DNA from: an uncultured Coprococcus sp.
Lineage (GTDB): Bacteria; Bacillota; Clostridia; Lachnospirales; Lachnospiraceae
Length of the DNA: 64,000 nucleotides
Reading direction: 5' to 3'
Assembly: GCA_934277375.1 (NCBI GenBank)
Contig: CAKQTZ010000004.1
Coordinates: 62,001-126,000 of the forward strand
The position numbers and the translations under genes are program-made. Positions 8,366-16,960 of this stretch are shown here, piece after piece. Within the stretch, counting starts at the first letter, position 1. Each line of letters starts with the position of its first letter. The notes under the pieces were generated by a model. It made no database searches, was not told the DNA's origin, and worked only from the letters and a program-made list of their open reading frames with translations.

Positions 8366-8947
8366 ATGGAGGACTACTACAGAAAAAAAGTTCCTTATGA
8401 GTCTGTCCGAGGAGACAGCATAGGGTATAACATGCGTGATATACGTAAAAACAGAAGGACATCTGAGTTTACGGTTAAGTATGTTGTATCGGAGATCAAC
8501 AGACTGCTCCCGGAGGGGCAGCAGATAACGGAGGGGCTGTACTATAAATGGGAGAGTGAGGAGCGTACGCCCACAGCCAGACACATACCGTTGATAGCAC
8601 AGGTGCTTGGAGTATCAGAGGCTGCTCTGTTTCACTGGCAGAGAAGAAAAAAGATTATGGATATGGACGGATTTGACAGGCTGATAGAGGGGATACTGGC
8701 TCTGGGAGATCAGAAAATGATGGATATAGCGTGGCTGGCATCAGGATGGGACGGAGATTTTAAGGCACTTGTCGAGTTTGATATGCTCTATGCCAGCATG
8801 CCCGTTGAGGACAGGCGTGATGTGGCATCGTTTGGAATCAGGCTGTATGATGTGTGCAGAAAGGAAAACAGGCTGAATAAGAATATTCTGGATGCAGATT
8901 TTTCATATCTTCAACAGGCACTCAGAGACATGTGGCTGGATAAGTGA
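8366..8947 (+). CDS. helix-turn-helix regulator (XRE-like)
   Basis: The ATG at 8366 is chosen because the AGGAGGAG ribosome binding site lies between it and an earlier in-frame ATG at 8345. The 193-aa product has an HTH in residues ~18-85: IGYNMRDIRKNRR, then an insertion with INRLLPEGQQIT, GLYYKWESEERTPTARHIPLIAQVLGVS. This resembles XRE domains with an expanded first helix. The C-terminal 100 residues are helical and unrecognised. Targets are unknown; the divergent 273-aa gene is a candidate. Confidence 0.75.
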   Translation: MEDYYRKKVPYESVRGDSIGYNMRDIRKNRRTSEFTVKYVVSEINRLLPEGQQITEGLYYKWESEERTPTARHIPLIAQVLGVSEAALFHWQRRKKIMDMDGFDRLIEGILALGDQKMMDIAWLASGWDGDFKALVEFDMLYASMPVEDRRDVASFGIRLYDVCRKENRLNKNILDADFSYLQQALRDMWLDK

Positions 8948-9028
8948 CAATAATTGCACAAAATATGAATATGTCTTTGTGATGTGCTGCAAATTGAACA
9001 AATAAATATCTGAAAAACAAATTTAATA

Positions 9029-9058
9029 TTGACTTTTGCACAAAAAAAGAGCTATTAT
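9029..9058 (+). promoter_or_regulatory. promoter of the LacI-type regulator
   Basis: TTGACT (9029-9034), 18 bases, TATTAT (9053-9058), followed at once by the operator-like 18-mer. Confidence 0.75.
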
Positions 9059-9064
9059 ACATAG

Positions 9065-9088
9065 AGAACAACCGTTTGCGCAGAACGG
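9065..9088 (+). promoter_or_regulatory. LacI-type operator, autoregulatory site
   Basis: AGAACAACCGTTTGCGCA at 9065-9082 recurs with one change (A for T) at 10598-10615 behind the transporter promoter. Both copies lie just downstream of a -10 box, the position expected for a roadblocking repressor. Confidence 0.7.
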
Positions 9089-9131
9089 AGGCGTATGACG
9101 TGAAGATGTAAGCAGAAGGAGACTTGTATAT

Positions 9132-10193
9132 ATGGATACCAGAATGTCCGGACAGGATAAAGATATTGTAAAAGGAGAAAGTGCTTCTGGCGGAACTGAG
9201 AATAGTAAGATGACCATTGCGGATGTCGCAGAAGCGTTGAATATATCGAAGACTACAGTTTCCAGGGCAATCTCGGGAAAAGGCAGGATCGGTGCCGAGA
9301 CAAGGCGCAGGGTTCTTGAGTATATAGAAGAGCATAATTATAAGCCGAGTGTCATAGCTAAGGGGCTTGCTCAGTCGAAATCGTACAATATAGGCTGGGT
9401 AATGCCGAGCGATTATAATGTTGTGGATCTGCCATTTTTCCAGAAATGTCTCATGGGTCTGCTGGAGATGGCTGCACCGGTTGATTATGATGTACTTGTG
9501 TGTACAGTATCACCGGATGATATGAGCCAGTTGGAGCGGGTTGTGGAGAACCACAAGGTGGATGGCGTGGTACTGGGAAGAACTCTGGTGAATGATGCGC
9601 CGGCGGCATACTTGAAGGAAAAAGGTGTGCCATTTGTGGTTGTGGGAAGCATGGACGATGATGATGTTATACAGATAGATCATGATCACAGGAGTGCGTG
9701 CCGTGAACTGACATCTATACTGTTGGCAAAAGGAATGACAAGGCTGGCACTTATGGGTGGTAATAAGAACCATGTTGTAACGCTTAACAGATACAAGGGT
9801 TATCTCGATGCCATGGAAGAGATGGATGCTGGAGTTGACAACAGTCTGGTGTATTTTGACATAGACAATTCTGTTCTGTGTGAACATGCGGTGGAGGAAG
9901 TGGTAAAGCAGAATGCAGAATGTATATTGTGCATGGATGATGGAATATGTATGAATGTTCTGAATGTACTTGATAAAATGAAGATCAAGGTGCCGGGTGA
10001 TGTAAAGGTGGCTTCATTTTATAACAGCTCCCTTCTGAACAATTATCAGCCTGCTATAACATCACTTCAGTTTGATCCAAGGGAATTGGGAATGGTTGCG
10101 TGCAAGCTGCTGGTTGATTATATAGAAGGCAATCAGGTCAAGAACAAGACATATCTTGGATATGAGCTGAGATTGAAAGAATCTACAAAATAG
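9132..10193 (+). CDS. LacI-family transcriptional regulator, probable controller of the sugar locus
   Basis: 353 aa. After a 27-residue hydrophilic lead, residues ~28-82 form the LacI HTH and hinge (MTIADVAEALNISKTTVSRAISG, then RVLEYIEEHNYKPS, then AKGLAQSKSYNIGWVMP). Residues ~85-350 form the periplasmic-binding-like effector domain, ending with the usual PAITSLQFDPRELG segment. Position upstream of the ABC sugar importer and GH53, together with a shared operator in front of its own gene and of the importer, suggests it represses the locus until a galacto-oligosaccharide binds. This parallels GanR in Bacillus subtilis. The ligand is inference. Confidence 0.92.
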   Translation: MDTRMSGQDKDIVKGESASGGTENSKMTIADVAEALNISKTTVSRAISGKGRIGAETRRRVLEYIEEHNYKPSVIAKGLAQSKSYNIGWVMPSDYNVVDLPFFQKCLMGLLEMAAPVDYDVLVCTVSPDDMSQLERVVENHKVDGVVLGRTLVNDAPAAYLKEKGVPFVVVGSMDDDDVIQIDHDHRSACRELTSILLAKGMTRLALMGGNKNHVVTLNRYKGYLDAMEEMDAGVDNSLVYFDIDNSVLCEHAVEEVVKQNAECILCMDDGICMNVLNVLDKMKIKVPGDVKVASFYNSSLLNNYQPAITSLQFDPRELGMVACKLLVDYIEGNQVKNKTYLGYELRLKESTK

Positions 10194-10271
10194 AAAATAT
10201 ACAACACATGATCAAGAGAGTTGATATGAGTGCATAACTAACTATAGTGCATAAGCTTTACAATATACAAT

Positions 10272-10319
10272 AATGAAGCGGCTTTGGGGCTATTTACCCT
10301 GAGCCGCTTCATTTTTTTA
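10272..10319 (+). terminator. Rho-independent terminator after the LacI regulator
   Basis: AATGAAGCGGCT pairs with AGCCGCTTCATT, followed by TTTTTTT. Confidence 0.9.
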
Positions 10320-10339
10320 TAAGATGAAACAAATAATAA

Positions 10340-10357
10340 TTGCGCAAAAATGCGCAA
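10340..10357. promoter_or_regulatory. inverted TTGCGCA repeat, possible distal operator
   Basis: TTGCGCA, four bases, TGCGCAA: an exact inverted repeat of the heptamer found inside both LacI-type operator 18-mers. It lies ~250 bases upstream of the transporter promoter and could support looping. Confidence 0.45.
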
Positions 10358-10424
10358 AAACGAGTAATAATATACACCGTACGGATGCGGCATTTATATG
10401 TAAAATTATTGCCATTATCAATAG

Positions 10425-10472
10425 TTGACAAAAAAACAAAGGCACTGATATACAACGCAAACGCGTGCGCAT
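10425..10472 (+). promoter_or_regulatory. upstream candidate promoter with CG-centred site
   Basis: TTGACA (10425-10430), 18 bases, TATACA (10449-10454), followed by CGCAAACGCGTGCGCAT, which has the CG-centred look of LacI-family sites. It may be a second, distal start for the transporter operon. Confidence 0.5.
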
Positions 10473-10485
10473 AAAAATACGGATG

Positions 10486-10502
10486 TGGAAACGTTTCTCA
10501 AA
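10486..10502. promoter_or_regulatory. GAAACGTTTC palindrome, CcpA/LacI-like site
   Basis: TGTGGAAACGTTTCTCA contains the perfect palindrome GAAACGTTTC centred on CG. It resembles catabolite-responsive (cre) elements bound by CcpA but departs from the consensus at the right end, so it may serve another LacI-family protein. Confidence 0.5.
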
Positions 10503-10558
10503 AAACAAGTTGTGCAATATGTATATTTTTTTATTTTAAAAGTTATTTCAATTAGTAG

Positions 10559-10615
10559 TTGACAACAATAAATATAACTGATAATATATAACTACAAAGA
10601 ACAACCGATTGCGCA
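10559..10615 (+). promoter_or_regulatory. main promoter and operator of the sugar ABC importer
   Basis: TTGACA (10559-10564), 17 bases, TAATAT (10582-10587), a near-consensus promoter. The operator 18-mer AGAACAACCGATTGCGCA (10598-10615) follows and matches the one before the regulator gene except at one base. Confidence 0.8.
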
Positions 10616-10671
10616 CGGGAAACGAAGTAGAGCAACTAATTATTCTTATTATTTAAGAGGAGGACATAAGA

Positions 10672-11979
10672 ATGAGAAAGAAAGTTTTATCATTAACACT
10701 TGTTGCTGCAATGATGGCAGGATGCCTTGCAGGATGTGGCAACGCAGATTCAAAGGACGAAGGAACAACAGCAGCTGCTGGTGACAGCACAACACAGGGT
10801 GCAGCATCAGATGATGCTATTCAGAACTTAATTGATGCAACAACAGGAACTGTAGATCTGTCAGTATGGGCTTCTGAGGAAGATCAGGATCTCACAACAC
10901 AGGTTATTGAAGAATTCAAGAAAAAGTATTCAGATGTTGATTTCAACATTACACTCGGAGCTGAGTCAGAGTCAAAGGCAAAGGATGACATCCTGGTAGA
11001 CGTTGAGGCTGCTCCTGATGTATTTGCATTTGCTGATGACCAGATCAATGAGCTGGTTAAGGCTGGCGCACTTCAGCCGGTACAGGCTACATATACTTTT
11101 GATGTTGCAAACGAGAATGTGGCAGCTTCTATAGAGGCAGCTTCTGTTGATGGAACATTATATGCATATCCAATGACAGCAGACAATGGATACTTCATGT
11201 TCTATGATTCATCAGTATTCACAGAGGATGATGTTCAGTCATTGGATGCTATGATCGCGGCAGCAAAGAAGGCAAACAAGAAGATTGCTATGAACGTATC
11301 AGATGCCTGGTATGTATACTCATTCTTCCAGGGGGCAGGTCTTGACCTTACTCTTAACGATGACGGACTTACAAACACATGTACCTGGAATCAGGCAGGT
11401 GGTACAGATGTAGCTCAGGCAATTCTTGATCTCTTCAAGACTGGCGTATTTGTAGATATGGATGATCCTACACAGGCAACAGCAATCGCTGAGGGTACAA
11501 TCTGTGCAGCAGTTAACGGAACATGGAGAGCAGCAGACGCTGAGGCAGCATGGGGCGAGAACTATTCAGCAGCTAAGCTTCCTACATACACAGTTGCAGG
11601 CAAGCAGGTTCAGATGGCTTCATTCTCAGGATGCAAGCTTGTAGGTGTAAACCCACATTCAAAGAACGTAGGCTGGTCAATGCTTCTTGCTGAGTATCTT
11701 ACATCAGAGGATACACAGGTTACAAGATTTAAGCAGAGAGGTCTTGGTCCTTCAAACATCAACGCTTCAGAGTCAGAGGAAGTTAAGGCTGACCCAGCTA
11801 TATCTGCTCTTGCAGCTCAGGCAGCATACGCAACACCACAGCGTGTAGGTGGTAACTACTGGACACCAGCTGAGACACTTGGTTCAATCCTTGCCCAGGG
11901 CAATCCGGACGGAACAGATCTTCAGAAGCTTCTCGACAACGCTGTAGAAGGAATTGAGGCACCTGTATCACAGGAGTAA
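10672..11979 (+). CDS. sugar ABC transporter substrate-binding lipoprotein
   Basis: 435 aa. A signal peptide ends in the lipobox LAGC with Cys22 as the lipidated residue (MAGC/Cys18 just before is an alternative). An acidic Ala/Thr/Ser linker follows, then a family 1 extracellular solute-binding fold (VDLSVWASEEDQ, VIEEFKKKYSDV, then ADNGYFMFYDSSVF, then PHSKNVGWSMLLAEYL). It captures an oligosaccharide outside the membrane for the two permeases encoded next. No dedicated ATPase gene is present, so a shared MsmK/UgpC-type ATPase elsewhere is probably used. GAGGAGG precedes the ATG. Neighbouring GH53 points to galacto-oligosaccharides. Confidence 0.92.
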   Translation: MRKKVLSLTLVAAMMAGCLAGCGNADSKDEGTTAAAGDSTTQGAASDDAIQNLIDATTGTVDLSVWASEEDQDLTTQVIEEFKKKYSDVDFNITLGAESESKAKDDILVDVEAAPDVFAFADDQINELVKAGALQPVQATYTFDVANENVAASIEAASVDGTLYAYPMTADNGYFMFYDSSVFTEDDVQSLDAMIAAAKKANKKIAMNVSDAWYVYSFFQGAGLDLTLNDDGLTNTCTWNQAGGTDVAQAILDLFKTGVFVDMDDPTQATAIAEGTICAAVNGTWRAADAEAAWGENYSAAKLPTYTVAGKQVQMASFSGCKLVGVNPHSKNVGWSMLLAEYLTSEDTQVTRFKQRGLGPSNINASESEEVKADPAISALAAQAAYATPQRVGGNYWTPAETLGSILAQGNPDGTDLQKLLDNAVEGIEAPVSQE

Positions 11980-12024
11980 TCTCAATTAAGGAGTACTTTG
12001 AATAATATTTATAGGTTATAATGA

Positions 12025-12068
12025 GAATGCCTCATATGTCATCCGTGGCATATGGGGCATTTATAAAA
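12025..12068 (+). terminator. intercistronic hairpin (partial terminator) between binding protein and permease
   Basis: AATGCCTCATATG pairs with CATATGGGGCATT, but no strong T run follows (TATAAAAAAG). Such hairpins often stabilise the upstream message or attenuate, giving more binding protein than permease. Confidence 0.6.
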
Positions 12069-12085
12069 AAGAGAGGAGCTTTTTC

Positions 12086-13522
12086 ATGAAGAAAATATCA
12101 GGATTCTTTAAAGCGATAGGAAGATACTTCAAGAATTTTGGTGTTGCTTTTGCAAAAGGTGATATATGGGTTAAGCTCTCTGCGGTTATCATGGGCGCAG
12201 GTTACTTCGCAAGAAAGCAGATAGTCAATGGCTTGATCATGCTCGTCGTTGAGGCTGCGTTCGTGTTGATGTGCGTAGGCTATGCGGCACCAAACCTTGC
12301 AAAGTTCGGAACTCTTGGAACTGTAAAGTTTGAGCAGGTATTTGATCCACTCACCATGCAGACAACTACTAACAATTACGACAATTCTTTCCAGATCCTT
12401 CTCAATTCAGTTGTTGCCTTGTTCATTATCCTTGTATTTGTGCTTTTCTACATTCACAATATCAAGACAGTGTACAAGCTTCAGCAGATGAAGGAAAATG
12501 GAGAACATATAAATACATTCAAGGAAGATATGAAGGCACTCTTCAACGAGAAGTTCCACATAACACTTCTCACACTTCCGACACTTGGTGTAGTCATAAT
12601 GAATATTCTGCCGATACTTATTCTTATAGCGGTGGCATTTACCAATTATGACCAGCAGCACCTTCCACCAAACTCACTGTTTACATGGGTGGGCTTCAAG
12701 AACTTTGCAAGCCTGTTCTCGAACAGCATGACAGTTACATTTGGATATTCATTCAGAAAGGTTCTTGGCTGGACACTTGTATGGGCGGTCATGGCAACAT
12801 TTACCACATTCATAGGCGGTATCCTTCTTGCCAAGGCGATCAATTCCAAGACAACCAAGCTTCCAAAGATGTGGAGAACACTTTTTATCATATCAATAGC
12901 AGTTCCACAGTTCGTAACACTGCTTTTGGTTAGAAACTTCTTCGCTGATTCCGGTATTGTGAACACTATCTGTTCAAGTATCGGTATCACAGACCTGCTT
13001 AAGCATGCGGGGCTTGTCAGTGAGCATCTTACATATATACCGTTCCTGACCGATCCTCACTGGGCAAAGGTAATGATCATTCTCATCAATATCTGGGTAG
13101 GTGTTCCATACCAGATGCTGATCGCAACAGGTGTTCTGATGAACATACCTACAGATCAGATTGAGAGTGCAAAGATCGATGGAGCAACAAATTTCCAGGT
13201 GTTCTGGAAGATCACAATGCCATATATCCTGTTCATCCAGGGTCCGGCACTTATAACAGACTTTGTAAAGAATATCAACAACTTCAACGTAATCTATCTG
13301 CTCACACAGGATGTATTCGTCACACAGAATCAGGCTCTTGCCAATTCGCATGCGAAGGAAGTTGACCTTCTTGTTACATGGTTGTTCAGACTTACAAATG
13401 AATACTACGACTACAAGATGGCATCTGTTATCGGTATCATAGTATTTATCATATGTGCAGCATTTACACTTATATCATTCTCAAGAATGATTGCAGGAGA
13501 TAAAGAGGAGGAGTACCAGTAA
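12086..13522 (+). CDS. sugar ABC transporter permease, MalF/GanP type
   Basis: 478 aa, longer than the usual ~300 because of a ~180-residue N-terminal extension that contains two extra hydrophobic segments and a positively charged lead. The binding-protein-dependent permease core follows with about six helices. The EAA loop, where the ATPase docks, is visible as DQIESAKIDGATNFQVFWKITMP. Extended MalF-type subunits of this sort occur in maltose and galactan importers. GAGAGGAG precedes the ATG. Its stop overlaps the next start by one base. Confidence 0.92.
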   Translation: MKKISGFFKAIGRYFKNFGVAFAKGDIWVKLSAVIMGAGYFARKQIVNGLIMLVVEAAFVLMCVGYAAPNLAKFGTLGTVKFEQVFDPLTMQTTTNNYDNSFQILLNSVVALFIILVFVLFYIHNIKTVYKLQQMKENGEHINTFKEDMKALFNEKFHITLLTLPTLGVVIMNILPILILIAVAFTNYDQQHLPPNSLFTWVGFKNFASLFSNSMTVTFGYSFRKVLGWTLVWAVMATFTTFIGGILLAKAINSKTTKLPKMWRTLFIISIAVPQFVTLLLVRNFFADSGIVNTICSSIGITDLLKHAGLVSEHLTYIPFLTDPHWAKVMIILINIWVGVPYQMLIATGVLMNIPTDQIESAKIDGATNFQVFWKITMPYILFIQGPALITDFVKNINNFNVIYLLTQDVFVTQNQALANSHAKEVDLLVTWLFRLTNEYYDYKMASVIGIIVFIICAAFTLISFSRMIAGDKEEEYQ

Positions 13523-14364
13523 TGAAGAAAACAATAGGTTCAATCTTTAAACATATCGTATTACTTGTCCTCGCGGTTATCTGGCTGGTTCCGATCATCT
13601 GGCTGGTTGTCACTTCATTCAGCGGATATAAGGGGATCAATACAGCGCATTTCTTCCCAACGAGCTGGTCTATGGACAACTTTGTTCAGCTGCTTACAAG
13701 ACCTGACTCGGTTGTGCAGTATGTGTCATGGTTCAAGAATACACTTATCATTGCAGTATTTACATGTATTATCTCTACGATATTTGTAATTATGGTCAGC
13801 TATGCGATGAGCTGCCTGAGATTCAACGGCAGAAAACAGATCATGAGTGCGTCACTTATACTGAATATGTTCCCTGGCCCGCTTCTCATGATAGCAATTT
13901 ACTTTATTCTGAAGATGCTGGGACTTACAAACAGCCATTTCGGTATGATCATAGTTTACTCAGCAGGATCAGGACTTGGATTCCTCATCATGAAGGGATT
14001 CATGGACACAATACCTATGTCACTTAAGGAGGCTGCCAGACTTGAGGGTGCTTCAGAGGCAACGATATTCCTGAAGGTCATCCTTCCTCTGTGTAAGCCG
14101 ATCGTAGTGTATCAGGTAATCAGTTCTTTCCTTATTCCTTGGGGCGATTTCGTGTTCGCAAAGCTTATGCTCAACTCAGGAGTTTCAAAGGACTGGACAG
14201 TAGCTATAGGTCTTTACAATATGCTTGAGAAATCACTGGTCAACAAATACTTCTCAGTATTCTGTGCCGGCGGTATCGTGGTAGCTATCCCTATCTCAAT
14301 ACTGTTCGTCATCATGCAGAAGTATTATGTAGAGGGCGTGACTGGCGGTTCTGTAAAGGGTTAA
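13522..14364 (+). CDS. sugar ABC transporter permease, MalG/GanQ type
   Basis: 280 aa with six hydrophobic segments. The EAA loop is seen as PMSLKEAARLEGASEATIF, followed by PLCKPI. It forms the membrane channel with the preceding MalF-type subunit. Its ATG overlaps the previous stop (TAATG). The C-terminus VEGVTGGSVKG is typical of MalG-type permeases. A 406-base gap with a large hairpin element follows. Confidence 0.93.
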   Translation: MKKTIGSIFKHIVLLVLAVIWLVPIIWLVVTSFSGYKGINTAHFFPTSWSMDNFVQLLTRPDSVVQYVSWFKNTLIIAVFTCIISTIFVIMVSYAMSCLRFNGRKQIMSASLILNMFPGPLLMIAIYFILKMLGLTNSHFGMIIVYSAGSGLGFLIMKGFMDTIPMSLKEAARLEGASEATIFLKVILPLCKPIVVYQVISSFLIPWGDFVFAKLMLNSGVSKDWTVAIGLYNMLEKSLVNKYFSVFCAGGIVVAIPISILFVIMQKYYVEGVTGGSVKG

Positions 14365-14396
14365 GGCGGACGGACGCCGCTTGGAAAGGACGGACG

Positions 14397-14539
14397 CCAC
14401 AGCGGAGGTGTCCTGATATATTCAGAGGTCGTTCGCACTCGACTTCGGACGTAGCGGACACTAAGCTCAGGCTTAGGGCCTTCGCTAAGTGCCGACGTCC
14501 TCGTATTCCTCTGAATACATGCAGGACACTCCGCTGTGG
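14397..14539. repeat. large intergenic hairpin element 1
   Basis: A 32-base left arm (14397-14428) is almost perfectly complementary to the right arm (14508-14539), enclosing a 79-base core. On the minus strand the core contains CACTTAGC-GAAGG and CCTGA-GCTTAGTG, a further imperfect helix bordered by a possible tandem G-A mismatch. It lies between the permease and the 613-aa gene. It does not look like a simple terminator because no T run follows. Compare the elements at 21759 and 25876. Confidence 0.75.
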
Positions 14540-14652
14540 CTGAGACCGTCAGAATCTACAGGCGGCGGCCTGAGAGAAATGAGAAAATTTATTTGGAGCA
14601 GGTGTCTGCGTTACCGGATGGACCACAGATGGATGGTGGTGTGGATGCCTGC

Positions 14653-14676
14653 TATAATTAGCCCTAAAATAGGGCT
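14653..14676 (+). promoter_or_regulatory. candidate promoter with AGCCCT/AGGGCT palindrome
   Basis: A perfect TATAAT (14653-14658) is followed at 14660-14676 by AGCCCT-AAAAT-AGGGCT. No good -35 box is seen. It could give the 613-aa gene its own regulated start. The rest of 14540-14770 shows nothing else recognisable. Confidence 0.35.
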
Positions 14677-14770
14677 GACAGGATGAAAAATGAGGATATT
14701 GTCACTTATTTGGGGACGATTATCTTTAGATCAAAAGGTTACAACATATACGAAATAGGAGATTTAAGAT

Positions 14771-16612
14771 ATGGAGAATACATTTATTGTAAACATTATC
14801 CATCGTCCTGAGATGGTTCCTGAGTATGCCGAGAAGGTTACAGGCCATGGCCAGGCAGAGGATATCGGAAGAAAAGCTCTCCTCACAGAGTCACTGGATA
14901 TTTTTAAGTTCCAGCAGGAGACAGCTCACAAGAACGGACTCAAGACTACTATTCAGATGACATATGCCAGCCTTTTTAACGAGGAGGCTGTATCACTTGC
15001 CAAGGAGCATCATGAGAAGTATGGAGATGAGATAGCGCTCTCACTTCTCGGACTTCCTTGCACAGAGTTCAGAGAGAAGTACAAGACAAAGGACTTCTGT
15101 ATCTGGATGTTCTCAATGGAGGACAAGAAGAATATCGTTGATGACGTATTTGGTAAGTTCCATGATATATTTGGTTTCTATCCGGTATCGACAGGTTCAT
15201 ACTATATGGACGCTGAGCTTACAAACTACATCAAGGAAAAGTACCCATCGGTCAAGTGTGCGGTTGCAACATGCTGGGAGGAGGGCCCTAAGGCTTACCA
15301 CACATGCAACAACTCATGGTACACACTGTTCGATGGTGGCCCATGGAATCCGTGGATACCTTCAAAGCAGAACACACATGCACCTGCAGCAAATGAGGCA
15401 GAGGACAGCGGAATCGTTGCTATCCCTCATCTTTCAAGAGATCTGCTGGCATGTTATGATGGAAATGGTTCTAACTTCGGTACACACCCACAGAACGTTC
15501 TGCGTGGAATGATCTATGACAGCAAGACATGGGAGTACCCATATCTGTACAACCTTATCGACCAGTATCGTCATCTGGCTAAGTTTAACAACGGATATTC
15601 ATACAACATGATGTTCGTTGGACCGGGCTGGCTGAACAAGATGGGACGCTGGGAGGCTCCATATGAGCTGCTCAAGAAGAGTTACGAGGACGGAATGAAG
15701 TACTACGGCGATCTGAAGAAGGAAGGCAAATGCGTTGACATGACAATGGCTGAATTTGCTGACTTCTACAGAGAGAACAAGACATACGAGGAGCCTGAGT
15801 GTGCTCTTTGGAAGGATATACTGTACGGATCAGACAAGCAGATCTTCTGGTACTGCGATCCATACATGAGAGCCCAGATCAACATGGATCAGGGCGGTGC
15901 GATCGTTGACCTCAGACCATATGCAGCAAAGCTTAACTGGCCTGTAGGTATCGGAACTCCACACGTTCAGGATGCCTCATATCCATTCCTGATCCAGGAG
16001 AAGTACAGAGCGGGATATTTCACACACTATGCTGGAGAAGGTACTGTGAGAAGTGCCAAGATCAGCTACAATGGTGAGGAGGTTGATCTCTGTCTGTGCA
16101 GAACAAAGGCAACATTCTCACAGGAGGGCAGCACAAGAATCCTTACACTTGACCCGGTTGATATCGAGTTCTACGATTTGACAGTTAAACTTCAGACGAA
16201 GATATACTTTGAGGAGGGTTCATCCAAGATAAGACATGAGAGAACTATCCTCGAGATGAGCAACCCTGATGCAGAGGTTGAGATCAATGAGTACATGGTG
16301 GCATGCTACGGTACAACAGAGTATCCTGAGGACATGACAGGAATCACTCTCACAGCAAAGAATGCTTCAGAGAGCAAGTCACTCACATATGAGTACAAGT
16401 GCAGAGAAGAGGATCTCGCAGGTGCCGATGAGGTATCAGCAGTTATACCTGCAATAGAGACAAAGGCTGCTATGGGAGCATCAGGCAGCGATGCAACAGG
16501 ATATTTCAAAGAGGGATATGCGTTCTCACCAATGTTCACTCTTGGCTATACAAAGACACTTAAGGATAAGGAGGTATTTTCAACATGGCTCAGTCTGGAA
16601 AAGGCAAATTAA
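14771..16612 (+). CDS. unassigned 613-aa protein, candidate carbohydrate-active enzyme
   Basis: I cannot place this protein in a named family. There is no signal peptide, so it acts in the cytoplasm. Residues ~1-330 look like an alpha/beta barrel rich in aromatic and acidic residues, with stretches such as HRPEMVPEYAEKVTGHG, FCIWMFSMEDKK, STGSYYMDAELTNYI, DGGPWNPWIPS and IPHLSRDLLACYDGNG. The style recalls GH57/GH38-like or deacetylase-like barrels. Residues ~370-600 look like beta-sandwich segments. It lies between a sugar importer and GH53, where Bacillus has the GH42 galactosidase GanA, so degradation of imported oligosaccharides is the natural guess. AGGAG precedes the ATG. Confidence 0.75.
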   Translation: MENTFIVNIIHRPEMVPEYAEKVTGHGQAEDIGRKALLTESLDIFKFQQETAHKNGLKTTIQMTYASLFNEEAVSLAKEHHEKYGDEIALSLLGLPCTEFREKYKTKDFCIWMFSMEDKKNIVDDVFGKFHDIFGFYPVSTGSYYMDAELTNYIKEKYPSVKCAVATCWEEGPKAYHTCNNSWYTLFDGGPWNPWIPSKQNTHAPAANEAEDSGIVAIPHLSRDLLACYDGNGSNFGTHPQNVLRGMIYDSKTWEYPYLYNLIDQYRHLAKFNNGYSYNMMFVGPGWLNKMGRWEAPYELLKKSYEDGMKYYGDLKKEGKCVDMTMAEFADFYRENKTYEEPECALWKDILYGSDKQIFWYCDPYMRAQINMDQGGAIVDLRPYAAKLNWPVGIGTPHVQDASYPFLIQEKYRAGYFTHYAGEGTVRSAKISYNGEEVDLCLCRTKATFSQEGSTRILTLDPVDIEFYDLTVKLQTKIYFEEGSSKIRHERTILEMSNPDAEVEINEYMVACYGTTEYPEDMTGITLTAKNASESKSLTYEYKCREEDLAGADEVSAVIPAIETKAAMGASGSDATGYFKEGYAFSPMFTLGYTKTLKDKEVFSTWLSLEKAN

Positions 16613-16797
16613 ATTACAGATGTCCAATGTGTTTCATGAGAGATCTGGATATAGATATGTTCTATGATAAGGACAAGAAGGAATACTACTGTATCCGTTG
16701 TCAGTATGTTGGACCAGAGGAGGATGTTCTGGCAAAGAACGAACTTATCAGAATAAAGTACGGAAGAATGTATGACAGGATTACATTTGACGACTAG
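16585..16797 (+). CDS. small zinc-ribbon protein, 70 aa
   Basis: AAGGAGGT precedes the ATG, which lies inside the last 28 bases of the 613-aa gene in another frame, so the two are translationally linked. CPMC (Cys13, Cys16) and CIRC (Cys36, Cys39) form a zinc ribbon. The remainder is charged. It has no recognisable enzyme domain. A regulatory or scaffolding role in this sugar operon is possible but unsupported. Confidence 0.75.
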   Translation: MAQSGKGKLNYRCPMCFMRDLDIDMFYDKDKKEYYCIRCQYVGPEEDVLAKNELIRIKYGRMYDRITFDD

Positions 16798-16815
16798 GTG
16801 ACAGGTGTCACCTAG
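16794..16815. repeat. perfect 10-bp palindrome
   Basis: CTAGGTGACA-GG-TGTCACCTAG overlaps the zinc-ribbon stop codon. With no T run it is more like an operator or mRNA-stabilising hairpin than a terminator. GCCGCCGA (16824 on) and TCGGCGGC (16898 on) form a further long-range inverted repeat before GH53. Confidence 0.6.
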
Positions 16816-16960
16816 ATAGACGGCCGCCGACAGATGAAGATGAACTGATACATCAGGAGTATGTTGTAAAAGACGTTGGAGTATACAGAACATTTTTATT
16901 CGGCGGCTGTTCTTGGTTATAACAGGCAGTAAAATAAATGCAGGTGAAGGAGACAAAAAT

